Source: an uncultured Rivibacter sp. (GTDB lineage Bacteria; Pseudomonadota; Gammaproteobacteria; Burkholderiales; Burkholderiaceae). Taken from it: a stretch of 16,057 nt of DNA. Positions within the stretch are counted from its first letter, which is position 1. Every line of letters starts with the position of its first letter. Made by a program: the position numbers and the translations under genes. Below the pieces are notes generated by a model that saw nothing but the letters and a program-made list of their open reading frames with translations, did not search any database and was not told the origin of the DNA. Shown here piece by piece: positions 7,079-13,173 of this stretch. The stretch spans positions 1-16,057 of the forward strand of contig CAMLNA010000102.1 in assembly GCA_946481025.1 (NCBI GenBank), given 5' to 3'.

Positions 7079-7684
7079 ATGCTGGTTGCGGCCTTTTTCA
7101 CGCTGGCCGCGCACACCGGCGCACACACCCAGCCGCTGGCCGAGCGCATCCTCGGCCAGTTCGAGGCGAGCCCGGTGGGCTGCGCCGAGGTGAGTGCCGA
7201 CCACCCCCAGCGCCAGGTCATCGAAGCCGACATCGCCCGTTTTGCCGAGCGGGTCCAGGTGCCCGACCCGGTGCGCTTCGAGGTGCGCGACTGCGTGCAG
7301 GATGGCTTCGTGTTCCGCGGCAACACCATCGTCATCAGCTCGCGCCTGGCGGCCCGGCCGGCGGCGCAGCGCTTCTTCATCATCGCCCACGAATTCGGTC
7401 ACCTGCAGCTCAAGCACCATGGCGCGGTGCACAGCTTCGTGGCCCGGCTGGTGACCGGCGCAGCCGACGAAGGCAGCGCCCGCGCGCTGGTGGCCAGCCA
7501 CCTGACCTCGCTGTCGCACCGCCACGAGTTCGAGGCCGACGCGTTCGCCGCGCAAGTCATGCGCGAGGCCGGCCACGACCCCGCCCAGGCGGCGCGGCTG
7601 TTCGAGGACATCGGCAGCAACCGCGACACCACCACCCATCCTTCGGCGATGCGGCGCGCCCGCGCCATCCGCTCGCTGCAGTAG
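7079..7684 (+). CDS. Small M48-like zinc metallopeptidase
   Basis: A 201-residue protein with the zinc site of gluzincin peptidases. IIAHEFGHLQ supplies H104, E105 and H108, and HEFEADAFA supplies the third zinc ligand E152 together with the conserved D154. THPSAMRRARAI near the C-terminus matches the THP-containing ending of M48 (Ste24/HtpX/BepA-like) domains. Residues 2-17 are hydrophobic (LVAAFFTLAAHTGAHT), suggesting a signal peptide or an N-terminal anchor, but it lacks the usual basic residue. In-frame codons just upstream would add LIKTIA, yet they offer no ordinary start codon, and the only purine-rich element (GAGGGG, 7055-7060) lies 18 bases from the ATG. The start is therefore uncertain. 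No membrane helices of the HtpX type are present. Likely role: turnover of exported proteins or an envelope function; the substrate is unknown. Confidence 0.78.
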   Translation: MLVAAFFTLAAHTGAHTQPLAERILGQFEASPVGCAEVSADHPQRQVIEADIARFAERVQVPDPVRFEVRDCVQDGFVFRGNTIVISSRLAARPAAQRFFIIAHEFGHLQLKHHGAVHSFVARLVTGAADEGSARALVASHLTSLSHRHEFEADAFAAQVMREAGHDPAQAARLFEDIGSNRDTTTHPSAMRRARAIRSLQ

Positions 7685-7797
7685 GCCCGCCCACCACGGC
7701 GCTTCGCACGCGCCGCCGCCACTTCGCTCGGCCGCCGGTTGCCAGGCAAGGCACGAGCACATTGAAGGCTCCGCAAACGCAACGCGCCGAGCCCGAC

Positions 7798-8784
7798 ATG
7801 TCCATCCAGTCCATCTCCCCGCTCGACGAAGTTCGCCGGACGTCACCGCTGCAGCAGTGGGCCGCCATGCTGGAGGACGTGCCTGCGCCCACCACGCTGC
7901 AGACGCCGCGCCTGCAGCCGGGCAACGGCGACATCATGAGCCAGCTGGGCGGGCTGCTCCAGGCGCTGATGCCGCTGCTGCAACAACTCGTCATGAGCTT
8001 GCAGCAGCAACAGCAACCGCTGCTGAACAAGCTGGCCGGTGCAGCGCCGGGGGCCGGGGCGTCGCCGTTCGGCGGGCCGCCGTCGATGCCGACGAGCATG
8101 CCCTCCCAGCCTCCGATGGCGATGCCCGCGGTTTCACCACCGCCGGTCTCCGTGCCCCCGGCCGCACCGCCGGTGGCCGCCCCCGCTTCACCCTTGCCTT
8201 TGTCCACGCCGGCCGCCACCAGCGTGACCGACGCCGCCAGCCGCACACGGCCGACGTTCGTGCCCGTGCTGCGCGGCGACGAACAGCAGAAGGATTCGCA
8301 GATCCGCACGCAGGCCGACTTCGGCCGCGCCGCCGACCAGGTGGCACGCGAATACGGGCTCGACCCCAACCAGTTCCGCGCGCAGCTGCAAGCCGAATCC
8401 GGCGCCTTCACGCAGGACTTCCGCAAGGCCATGCAGGCCGAGGGCGACCTCGGGCGCGCCAGCGAGAACAACACCTCCATCGGCCTCGGCCAGATCTCGC
8501 GCAAGTTCCTCGACGGCCGCGAGTGGTCCGACGGCGGCCCCGGCAATTCGCGCATGGGCTCCCAGGTCGTGACCACCGACCAATACATGAACAGCCCCAC
8601 CGTGCAGCTGCGCATGGCGGCATCCAACCTCGCCCAGCGCGTGGCCGACCACGGCGGCCTGGAGCAGGGGCTCGCGTATTACGTGTCGGGCAACCCGGAC
8701 CCCGGCAACGAGCACGCGTCGAAGTACCTCGCCAACATCGACCGCGCGATGAACGACCCGGCCGTGGTGGGCGTGGGACGCTGA
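7798..8784 (+). CDS. Transglycosylase-like (SLT-fold) protein with Leu/Gln-rich N-terminal region
   Basis: A 328-residue protein in three parts. Residues 1-46 are polar. Residues 47-80 form a Leu/Gln-rich helix (SQLGGLLQALMPLLQQLVMS, then five glutamines), and 81-150 are a Pro/Ala/Met/Ser-rich linker of low complexity. Residues of about 165-325 resemble a soluble lytic transglycosylase domain: the likely catalytic glutamate E200 in QAESGAF, then SIGLGQIS (227-234), and LAYYVSGNPD (292-301) in place of the usual AYNAG motif. Such enzymes cleave peptidoglycan glycan strands to 1,6-anhydro products. There is no Sec or Tat signal, so export would need another route. The amphipathic and low-complexity N-terminal half recalls harpins and other type III-secreted proteins, which is only an analogy. 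The ATG at 7798 is the first after the preceding gene; its ribosome site is weak. Confidence 0.75.
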   Translation: MSIQSISPLDEVRRTSPLQQWAAMLEDVPAPTTLQTPRLQPGNGDIMSQLGGLLQALMPLLQQLVMSLQQQQQPLLNKLAGAAPGAGASPFGGPPSMPTSMPSQPPMAMPAVSPPPVSVPPAAPPVAAPASPLPLSTPAATSVTDAASRTRPTFVPVLRGDEQQKDSQIRTQADFGRAADQVAREYGLDPNQFRAQLQAESGAFTQDFRKAMQAEGDLGRASENNTSIGLGQISRKFLDGREWSDGGPGNSRMGSQVVTTDQYMNSPTVQLRMAASNLAQRVADHGGLEQGLAYYVSGNPDPGNEHASKYLANIDRAMNDPAVVGVGR

Positions 8785-8844
8785 GCGGTACGACCCCAGG
8801 GCTCGGGAGCCGCGCCCACGGAGCGTGCGCCACATCCGCACGCC

Positions 8845-8859
8845 GCAACATCGTGTTGC
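8845..8859. repeat. Inverted repeat GCAACA-TCG-TGTTGC in the gap before the membrane protein gene
   Basis: Two perfect six-base arms around a three-base centre, in the 191-base gap between the transglycosylase-like gene and the coiled-coil membrane protein gene. The spacing suits a small operator bound by a dimer; it lacks a T-run and so is not a typical terminator. A second, shorter pair CGCAC-N4-GTGCG follows at 8892-8905. Nothing else recognisable lies in this gap. Confidence 0.35.
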
Positions 8860-8975
8860 AGCCTCGGCGTCGCCCAGGGGTAAGCTGCGCCGCACACAGG
8901 TGCGCGCGCACTCCCGGGCGCCTGTGCATCACCGCTTCGCGCCACCGCAGCGCCACACACTAGAGGCCCAGGCCC

Positions 8976-9698
8976 ATGTCCGCTTCGTTCAAACCCGTCG
9001 CCTTCGATCCCTATGGCCGCCGCCGCACGCGTGTGCGCGTGCCGCGCTGGCTGATGCTGCTGCTGCTCGGCGTGGGAGTGGGGGCCGGCGGTGTGATCTA
9101 CGTGCAGGAAGAACACCTGCCTCCCCGGCTCACCGCCTCGGCGTCGGCCGAGCTGCGCGCGGCCTTCCAGGAAGCCGACGGCGAACGGCAGCGCCTGCGG
9201 GCCGAGCTGGCCGACACCTCGAAGAAGCTGCAGGCCGCTCTGGCCGAAGGCGAAAAGGCCGCCGGCGAGGCCTCGGCCAGCCGCGCCACCGTCGAGCAGT
9301 TGCGCGCCGACATCGCCGAGCTGGTGGAGGTGCTGCCGCCCGACCCGCGCGGCGGCGCGATCGAAGTGCGCGCCGCCAGGTTCGCCGCGCGCGACGGTGG
9401 CCTGGCCTACGACGTGGTGCTGTCGCGCGGCGCCCGCGCCGGCGCCAAGCCGATGCCGGTGACGATGCAGCTGGTGGTCTCGGGCGAAGCCAGCCGCAAC
9501 GGCAGCGTGGGCGGCAGCGGCACCTCGACCGGCAGCGTGGTGAACCCCGAGCCGGTCGCCATCACCGTGGGCTCGCACGAAAGCCTGCGCGGACACGTGC
9601 AGCTGCCGGCCGGCTTCGTGCCCCGGCAGGCCACCATCCGCCTGCTCGACAAGCCCGGCGGCCGGCAACTCGGAATGCGGGTGCTGCCGGTAAAGTGA
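8976..9698 (+). CDS. One-pass inner-membrane protein with coiled coil, function unknown
   Basis: A 240-residue protein I cannot assign to a named family. It has a basic cytoplasmic segment (RRRTRVRVPR, 15-24), one transmembrane helix (about 25-43, WLMLLLLGVGVGAGGVIYV) and then an Ala/Glu/Lys-rich coiled coil (about 55-118). The C-terminal part (about 128-240) looks like beta-strands separated by a Gly/Ser-rich loop (GSVGGSGTSTGS, 176-187). Positive-inside charge puts the coiled coil and C-terminal domain in the periplasm. The ATG at 8976 has AGAGG nine bases upstream. It lies 26 bases before the AraC-type gene, so the two may be cotranscribed. The layout fits a scaffold or envelope-assembly protein, but I see no catalytic motif. 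Confidence 0.8.
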   Translation: MSASFKPVAFDPYGRRRTRVRVPRWLMLLLLGVGVGAGGVIYVQEEHLPPRLTASASAELRAAFQEADGERQRLRAELADTSKKLQAALAEGEKAAGEASASRATVEQLRADIAELVEVLPPDPRGGAIEVRAARFAARDGGLAYDVVLSRGARAGAKPMPVTMQLVVSGEASRNGSVGGSGTSTGSVVNPEPVAITVGSHESLRGHVQLPAGFVPRQATIRLLDKPGGRQLGMRVLPVK

Positions 9699-9724
9699 AC
9701 GGGCCGTCGATCACCGACAGCCCC

Positions 9725-10552
9725 ATGGACCACCGCGCCGCAGACCCCCACCGCCGAGCCCTTTCACCCGGCCGCCTGCTGCAACAGCGCCCGCAGCCGG
9801 CACTGGCGCGTTTCATCGACCATTACTGGCTGTGCCTGGACAACGGCGACAGCGCACACCCGGTGCTGCCCGACGGCTGCATCGACCTCGTGCTGGAGCT
9901 CGGCCCGGGCGGCTGGCGCAGCTTCGGCTACGGCTGCACCACGCGGCCGACCCTGGTGCCGTGTGTGCCGGGCCGCCACTACCTCGGCATCCGGCTGAGG
10001 CCCGCGCAGCACCGGCACTTCCTGCGGGCCAGCGCCGCCGAACTCACCGACCGGAGCGAAGACGCGCGCCATCTGCTGCCCCCGGGGGTGCTGGCGCCGC
10101 TGGCCGACCAGGCGGCCGCAGCCGCGCGCCCTGCCGACGCGTTCGCCGCCGTCGAGCGCGGCCTGCTGGCGCTGCCGGGACACGACCACCGCGCGCCGCC
10201 CGGCCCCGCCGAGCTGATGGTGCGCCACATCGAGGCGGCACACGGCGCGCTGCGCATCGACGCGCTCGCCCGGCAGCTGGGCAGGAGCCCGCGGCAGCTG
10301 CAGCGCGTGTTCCTCGAGCAGGTGGGCATCCCCGCCAAGTTCTTCGCCTGCATCGTGCGCCTGCGCCGTGCCCGAGCCCTGCTGGCCTCGGGCGCACATG
10401 TCGACCTGGCCGACGTGGCCGCTCAGGCCGGTTATGCCGACCAGAGCCACATGACCCGCGACTTCTCGCGGCTGGCCGGCTGCTCGCCGGCCGGGCAGCC
10501 GGCGCGCGTCGTTTTTCTTCAAGACGCACCGGCCCCCGCCTTCGCACACTGA
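9725..10552 (+). CDS. AraC family transcriptional regulator
   Basis: A 275-residue regulator. The N-terminal half contains ARFIDHYWLC (about 28-37) and VLPDGCIDLVLEL (about 47-59), characteristic of the AraC subgroup whose N-terminal domain recurs with an LPDGCxD motif. The C-terminal third has the double helix-turn-helix: LRIDALARQLGRSPRQLQRVF as the first, and VDLADVAAQAGYADQSHMTRDF as the second, with the conserved GYxDQSHxxRxF contact segment. The domain order and length are normal. The ATG at 9725 has no good ribosome site; it starts 26 bases after the preceding gene. It precedes, by 33 bases and in the same direction, a VOC-fold gene, a pairing often seen for this AraC subgroup, so that gene is a likely target or partner. 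The signal molecule is unknown. Confidence 0.88.
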   Translation: MDHRAADPHRRALSPGRLLQQRPQPALARFIDHYWLCLDNGDSAHPVLPDGCIDLVLELGPGGWRSFGYGCTTRPTLVPCVPGRHYLGIRLRPAQHRHFLRASAAELTDRSEDARHLLPPGVLAPLADQAAAAARPADAFAAVERGLLALPGHDHRAPPGPAELMVRHIEAAHGALRIDALARQLGRSPRQLQRVFLEQVGIPAKFFACIVRLRRARALLASGAHVDLADVAAQAGYADQSHMTRDFSRLAGCSPAGQPARVVFLQDAPAPAFAH

Positions 10553-10585
10553 GCGCCTGCACTTCAACCCGAAGGAGAGCGTTCC

Positions 10586-11107
10586 ATGCCCCGCGCCCGA
10601 TGGCTCGCGGCGGTGCTGACTGCCGCGCCGCTGCTCACGCTGATGTCGCACACCGAGCCGGCCCATGCCGCCGGCGACAAGAAGGAGATCCCCAAGATGC
10701 AGCTGCTGTCGTCCTATCCCGTCGTCGTGACCGACAAGCTGGCCGAGTGCCGCGACTTCTACGTGAAGCGGCTGGGCTTCCAGGTCGAGTTCGAGGCCAC
10801 CTGGTTCGTCTACCTGGCCTCGGGCTCCAGCGCGGTGGCTTTCATGACGCCCGACCACCCGTCGCGCCCGCCCGGCCCCGAAAGGTTCGGCGGCCAGGGC
10901 CTGCTGCTCACGCTGCAGGTGGCCGACGCGGCCGCCGAGTTCGAGCGGCTGCGCAAGGCCGGTGCGACGTTCGCCCACCCGCTGCACGACGAACCCTGGG
11001 GCCAGCGCCGCTTCGGGCTGGTGGACCCTTCGGGCATGTGGGTGGACGTGGTGCAGCAAACCGAGCCGGCGGCCGGCTTCTGGGACCGGTACATGCCGGC
11101 GCGCTGA
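10586..11107 (+). CDS. VOC (glyoxalase/bleomycin-resistance) fold protein with signal peptide
   Basis: A 173-residue protein with a single vicinal-oxygen-chelate domain (about residues 38-160): SYPVVVTDKLAECRDFYVKR opens the first beta-alpha-beta unit, GLLLTLQVAD opens the second, and GLVDPSGMWVDVVQ closes it. The usual first metal-ligand histidine or glutamate is replaced by tyrosine-proline, so metal binding is doubtful. Residues 1-28 look like a Sec signal (MPRARWLAAVLTAAPLL..., cleavage after AHA), which is uncommon for this fold. The ATG at 10586 has AAGGAGAG about eight bases upstream. A second Met at residue 38 also has a very good ribosome site and would give a cytoplasmic form. It is 33 bases after the AraC-type gene and probably in the same transcript. 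Substrate unknown. Confidence 0.85.
   Translation: MPRARWLAAVLTAAPLLTLMSHTEPAHAAGDKKEIPKMQLLSSYPVVVTDKLAECRDFYVKRLGFQVEFEATWFVYLASGSSAVAFMTPDHPSRPPGPERFGGQGLLLTLQVADAAAEFERLRKAGATFAHPLHDEPWGQRRFGLVDPSGMWVDVVQQTEPAAGFWDRYMPAR
10681..10699 (+). promoter_or_regulatory. Internal ribosome site and ATG within the VOC gene
   Basis: GAAGGAG (10681-10687) stands nine bases before an in-frame ATG (10697-10699, Met38), exactly where the VOC domain begins. Initiation here would make a signal-less protein of 136 residues. It could also be chance, since the bases encode KKEI. Confidence 0.35.
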
Positions 11108-11119
11108 ACCGGTCCTCAT

Positions 11120-11138
11120 GCGCCGCAGCAGGCGGCGC
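11120..11138 (+). terminator. GC-rich hairpin after the VOC gene (no T-run)
   Basis: GCGCCGC (11120-11126) and GCGGCGC (11132-11138) form a perfect seven-base stem with a five-base loop, 13 bases after the VOC stop codon. The position suits a transcript end, but no T-run follows, so an intrinsic terminator is not shown. Confidence 0.35.
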
Positions 11139-11222
11139 GGCGCGGCGTGGCCCTTCAGCCTCAAAGGCCGCCTCCTCGCGCAAACCCTCGCACACACCGC
11201 GGCGACACACTCCTAGCATTGC

Positions 11223-11270
11223 GCGAGCCAGCCAAAAGCCTGGCTCGCAGGGACGCGCCCAACCGGGCGC
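11223..11270 (+). promoter_or_regulatory. Two tandem hairpins in the leader of the 2-oxoacid oxidoreductase operon
   Basis: The first hairpin has perfect nine-base arms, GCGAGCCAG (11223-11231) and CTGGCTCGC (11240-11248), with an eight-base loop. The second has perfect six-base arms, GCGCCC (11255-11260) and GGGCGC (11265-11270), with loop AACC. They are six bases apart and end eight bases before the AAAGGAG ribosome site. Neither is followed by a T-run on either strand. A TAGCAT (11214-11219) just upstream is a possible -10 box, which would place the hairpins in the 5' end of the mRNA. A role in mRNA stability, attenuation or protein binding is possible; I recognise no known riboswitch. Confidence 0.5.
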
Positions 11271-11277
11271 CGCGCGC

Positions 11278-11295
11278 AAAGGAGTCGTTGCCTTG
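11278..11295 (+). promoter_or_regulatory. Ribosome site fixing a TTG start
   Basis: AAAGGAG (11278-11284) lies eight bases before TTG (11293-11295). No in-frame ATG or GTG exists near the family N-terminus, so this TTG is the best start. Confidence 0.75.
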
Positions 11296-13110
11296 AAAGC
11301 CACCGACATCCGGCAGCCCGACTACTTCCACAAGGTGGTCGACTGCCAGTGGGCCTGCCCGGCGCATACGCCGGTGCCCGAATACATCCGCCTCATCGCG
11401 GCGGGCCGCTACACCGACGCCTACATGGTGAACTGGGCGTCGAACGTGTTCCCCGGCATCCTCGGCCGCACCTGCGACCGTCCTTGCGAGCCGGCCTGCC
11501 GGCGCGGCCGCGTCGAGGAGGCGCAGGCCGCGCGGCCCGAGCCGGTGGCGATCTGCCGCCTGAAGCGGGTGGCCGCCGACTTCAAGGACGACAGCGTGCA
11601 TGAGCGGCTGCCGCGGCCTGCGGCGGTGAAGAACGGCAGGCGCATCGCCTGCATCGGCGCGGGGCCGGCATCGCTCACGGTGGCGCGCGACCTCGCGCCG
11701 CTGGGCTACCACGTGACCGTGTTCGACGGCGACGCCAAGGCCGGCGGCATGATCCGTTCGCAGATCCCGCGGTTCCGGCTGCCCGAGGAGGTGATCGACG
11801 AGGAGACCGGCTACGTGATGCAGCTGGGCGTCGAGTTCCGCGGCGGCACCCGCATCGAGTCGATGCAGCAGCTGCTGGCCGACAACTGGGACGCGGTGTT
11901 CGTCGGCTCCGGCGCACCGCGAGGGCGCGACCTGTCGATCCCCGGCCGCGCGGAAGCGGCCGCCTCCATCCACATCGGCATCGACTGGCTCGCGTCGGTG
12001 TCGTTCGGTCACACCACCCACGTCGGCAGGCGCGTGATCGTGCTGGGGGGCGGCAACACCGCGATGGACTGCTGCCGCACGGCGCGGCGCCTGGGCGGCG
12101 AGGAAGTGAAGGTGATCGTGCGCTCACCCTTCGACGAGATGAAAGCCTCGCCCTGGGAGAAGGAAGACGCGCAGCACGAAGGCATTCCGATCCTCGACTG
12201 CCGCGTGCCGCGCGCCTTCCTGCACCGCGACGGCCGGCTCGTCGGCATGAGCTTCGAGCGCGTGCGCGCGGTGCGCGACGAGAAGGGCCGCCGCCAGCTC
12301 GTGCCCACCGGCGAGCCGGACGAGGTGCACGACTGCGACGAGGTGCTGGTGGCGGTGGGCCAGGAAAATGCGTTCCCGTGGATCGAGCGCACCGCCGGCA
12401 TCGCTTTCAACGACCACGGCATGCCGGTGCTCGACCCCGCGACGCTGCAGTCTTCGCTGCCGCACGTGTTCTTCGGCGGCGATGCGGCGCTCGGGCCCAA
12501 GAACATCATCTGGGCGGTTGCCCAGGGCCACGAGGCGGCCATCTCGATCGACCGGTTCCTGCAGGGCGAAGACGTGAACGAACGCCCGCCGCCGACGCTG
12601 AACCTGGTGTCGCAGAAGATGGGCATCCACGAATGGAGCTACGACAACCAGGTGACGCCCGATGCGCGCCACAAGGTGCCGTGGACCGACGTGAACAAGT
12701 CGCTGCGCAGCATCAAGGTCGAGGTGGAGCTGGGCTTCGATGCGGCCACTGCATGGAAGGAAGCCCAGCGCTGCCTCAACTGCGACGTGCAGACGGTGTT
12801 CTCGGCCAGCCAGTGCATCGAGTGCGACGCCTGCGTGGACATCTGCCCGACCGACTGCATCACCTTCACCGCCAACGGCGAGGAGGCCGACCTGCGCACG
12901 CGGCTGCGGGCGCCGGCGCGGCATGCGGACCAGTCGCTGTACGTCTCCACGCCGCTGAAGACCGCGCGCGTGATGGTGAAGGACGAGGACGTGTGCCTGC
13001 ACTGCGGGCTGTGCGCCGAGCGCTGCCCCACCGGCGCCTGGGACATGCAGAAGATGCTGCTCGATCTGCCGCACGCCGCGTGCCGCAAGCAAATGAAGAA
13101 GGTGGCCTGA
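11293..13110 (+). CDS. GltD-like FAD/NAD(P) iron-sulfur subunit of a 2-oxoacid oxidoreductase
   Basis: A 605-residue electron-transfer protein. An N-terminal GltD-type iron-sulfur domain carries C18, C22, C61, C65 and C69 (CQWACPAH and TCDRPCEPAC). The FAD site is IGAGPASL (121-128), the NAD(P) site VLGGGNTAMDCCR is near residues 250-262, and VFFGGDAALGPKNIIWAVAQG (about 393-413) is the conserved second flavin motif. The C-terminus adds two 4Fe-4S clusters: C508, C511, C514, C518 and C568, C571, C574, C578. It resembles the small subunit of glutamate synthase, but the korA and korB genes directly after it show its role: passing electrons between the KorAB clusters and NADP(H). Similar three-subunit 2-oxoglutarate:NADP+ oxidoreductases are known in Azoarcus. 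The TTG start is supported by AAAGGAG. The product could also act with free ferredoxin. Confidence 0.88.
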   Translation: MKATDIRQPDYFHKVVDCQWACPAHTPVPEYIRLIAAGRYTDAYMVNWASNVFPGILGRTCDRPCEPACRRGRVEEAQAARPEPVAICRLKRVAADFKDDSVHERLPRPAAVKNGRRIACIGAGPASLTVARDLAPLGYHVTVFDGDAKAGGMIRSQIPRFRLPEEVIDEETGYVMQLGVEFRGGTRIESMQQLLADNWDAVFVGSGAPRGRDLSIPGRAEAAASIHIGIDWLASVSFGHTTHVGRRVIVLGGGNTAMDCCRTARRLGGEEVKVIVRSPFDEMKASPWEKEDAQHEGIPILDCRVPRAFLHRDGRLVGMSFERVRAVRDEKGRRQLVPTGEPDEVHDCDEVLVAVGQENAFPWIERTAGIAFNDHGMPVLDPATLQSSLPHVFFGGDAALGPKNIIWAVAQGHEAAISIDRFLQGEDVNERPPPTLNLVSQKMGIHEWSYDNQVTPDARHKVPWTDVNKSLRSIKVEVELGFDAATAWKEAQRCLNCDVQTVFSASQCIECDACVDICPTDCITFTANGEEADLRTRLRAPARHADQSLYVSTPLKTARVMVKDEDVCLHCGLCAERCPTGAWDMQKMLLDLPHAACRKQMKKVA

Positions 13111-13127
13111 AGTGAAACCCCAATTCA

Positions 13128-13143
13128 TTCACCGCAGAGGCGC
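13128..13143 (+). repeat. Possible remnant of a dispersed CCGCAGAGGCGC-type repeat
   Basis: The 63-base gap between the first two kor genes holds TTCACCGCAGAGGCGC, resembling the start of dispersed intergenic repeats (CACCGCAGAGGCGCAGAGG type) that I recall from betaproteobacterial genomes. Only one unit is here, so this is a guess. Confidence 0.25.
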
Positions 13144-13173
13144 GGGTGACACGAAGCGCAATGAGGCAACGAG

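Noticed and set aside
7999..8020. CAG/CAA run that looks like a microsatellite
   Set aside because: It encodes the glutamine run of the transglycosylase-like protein with mixed CAG and CAA codons, so it is coding low complexity and not a clean repeat.
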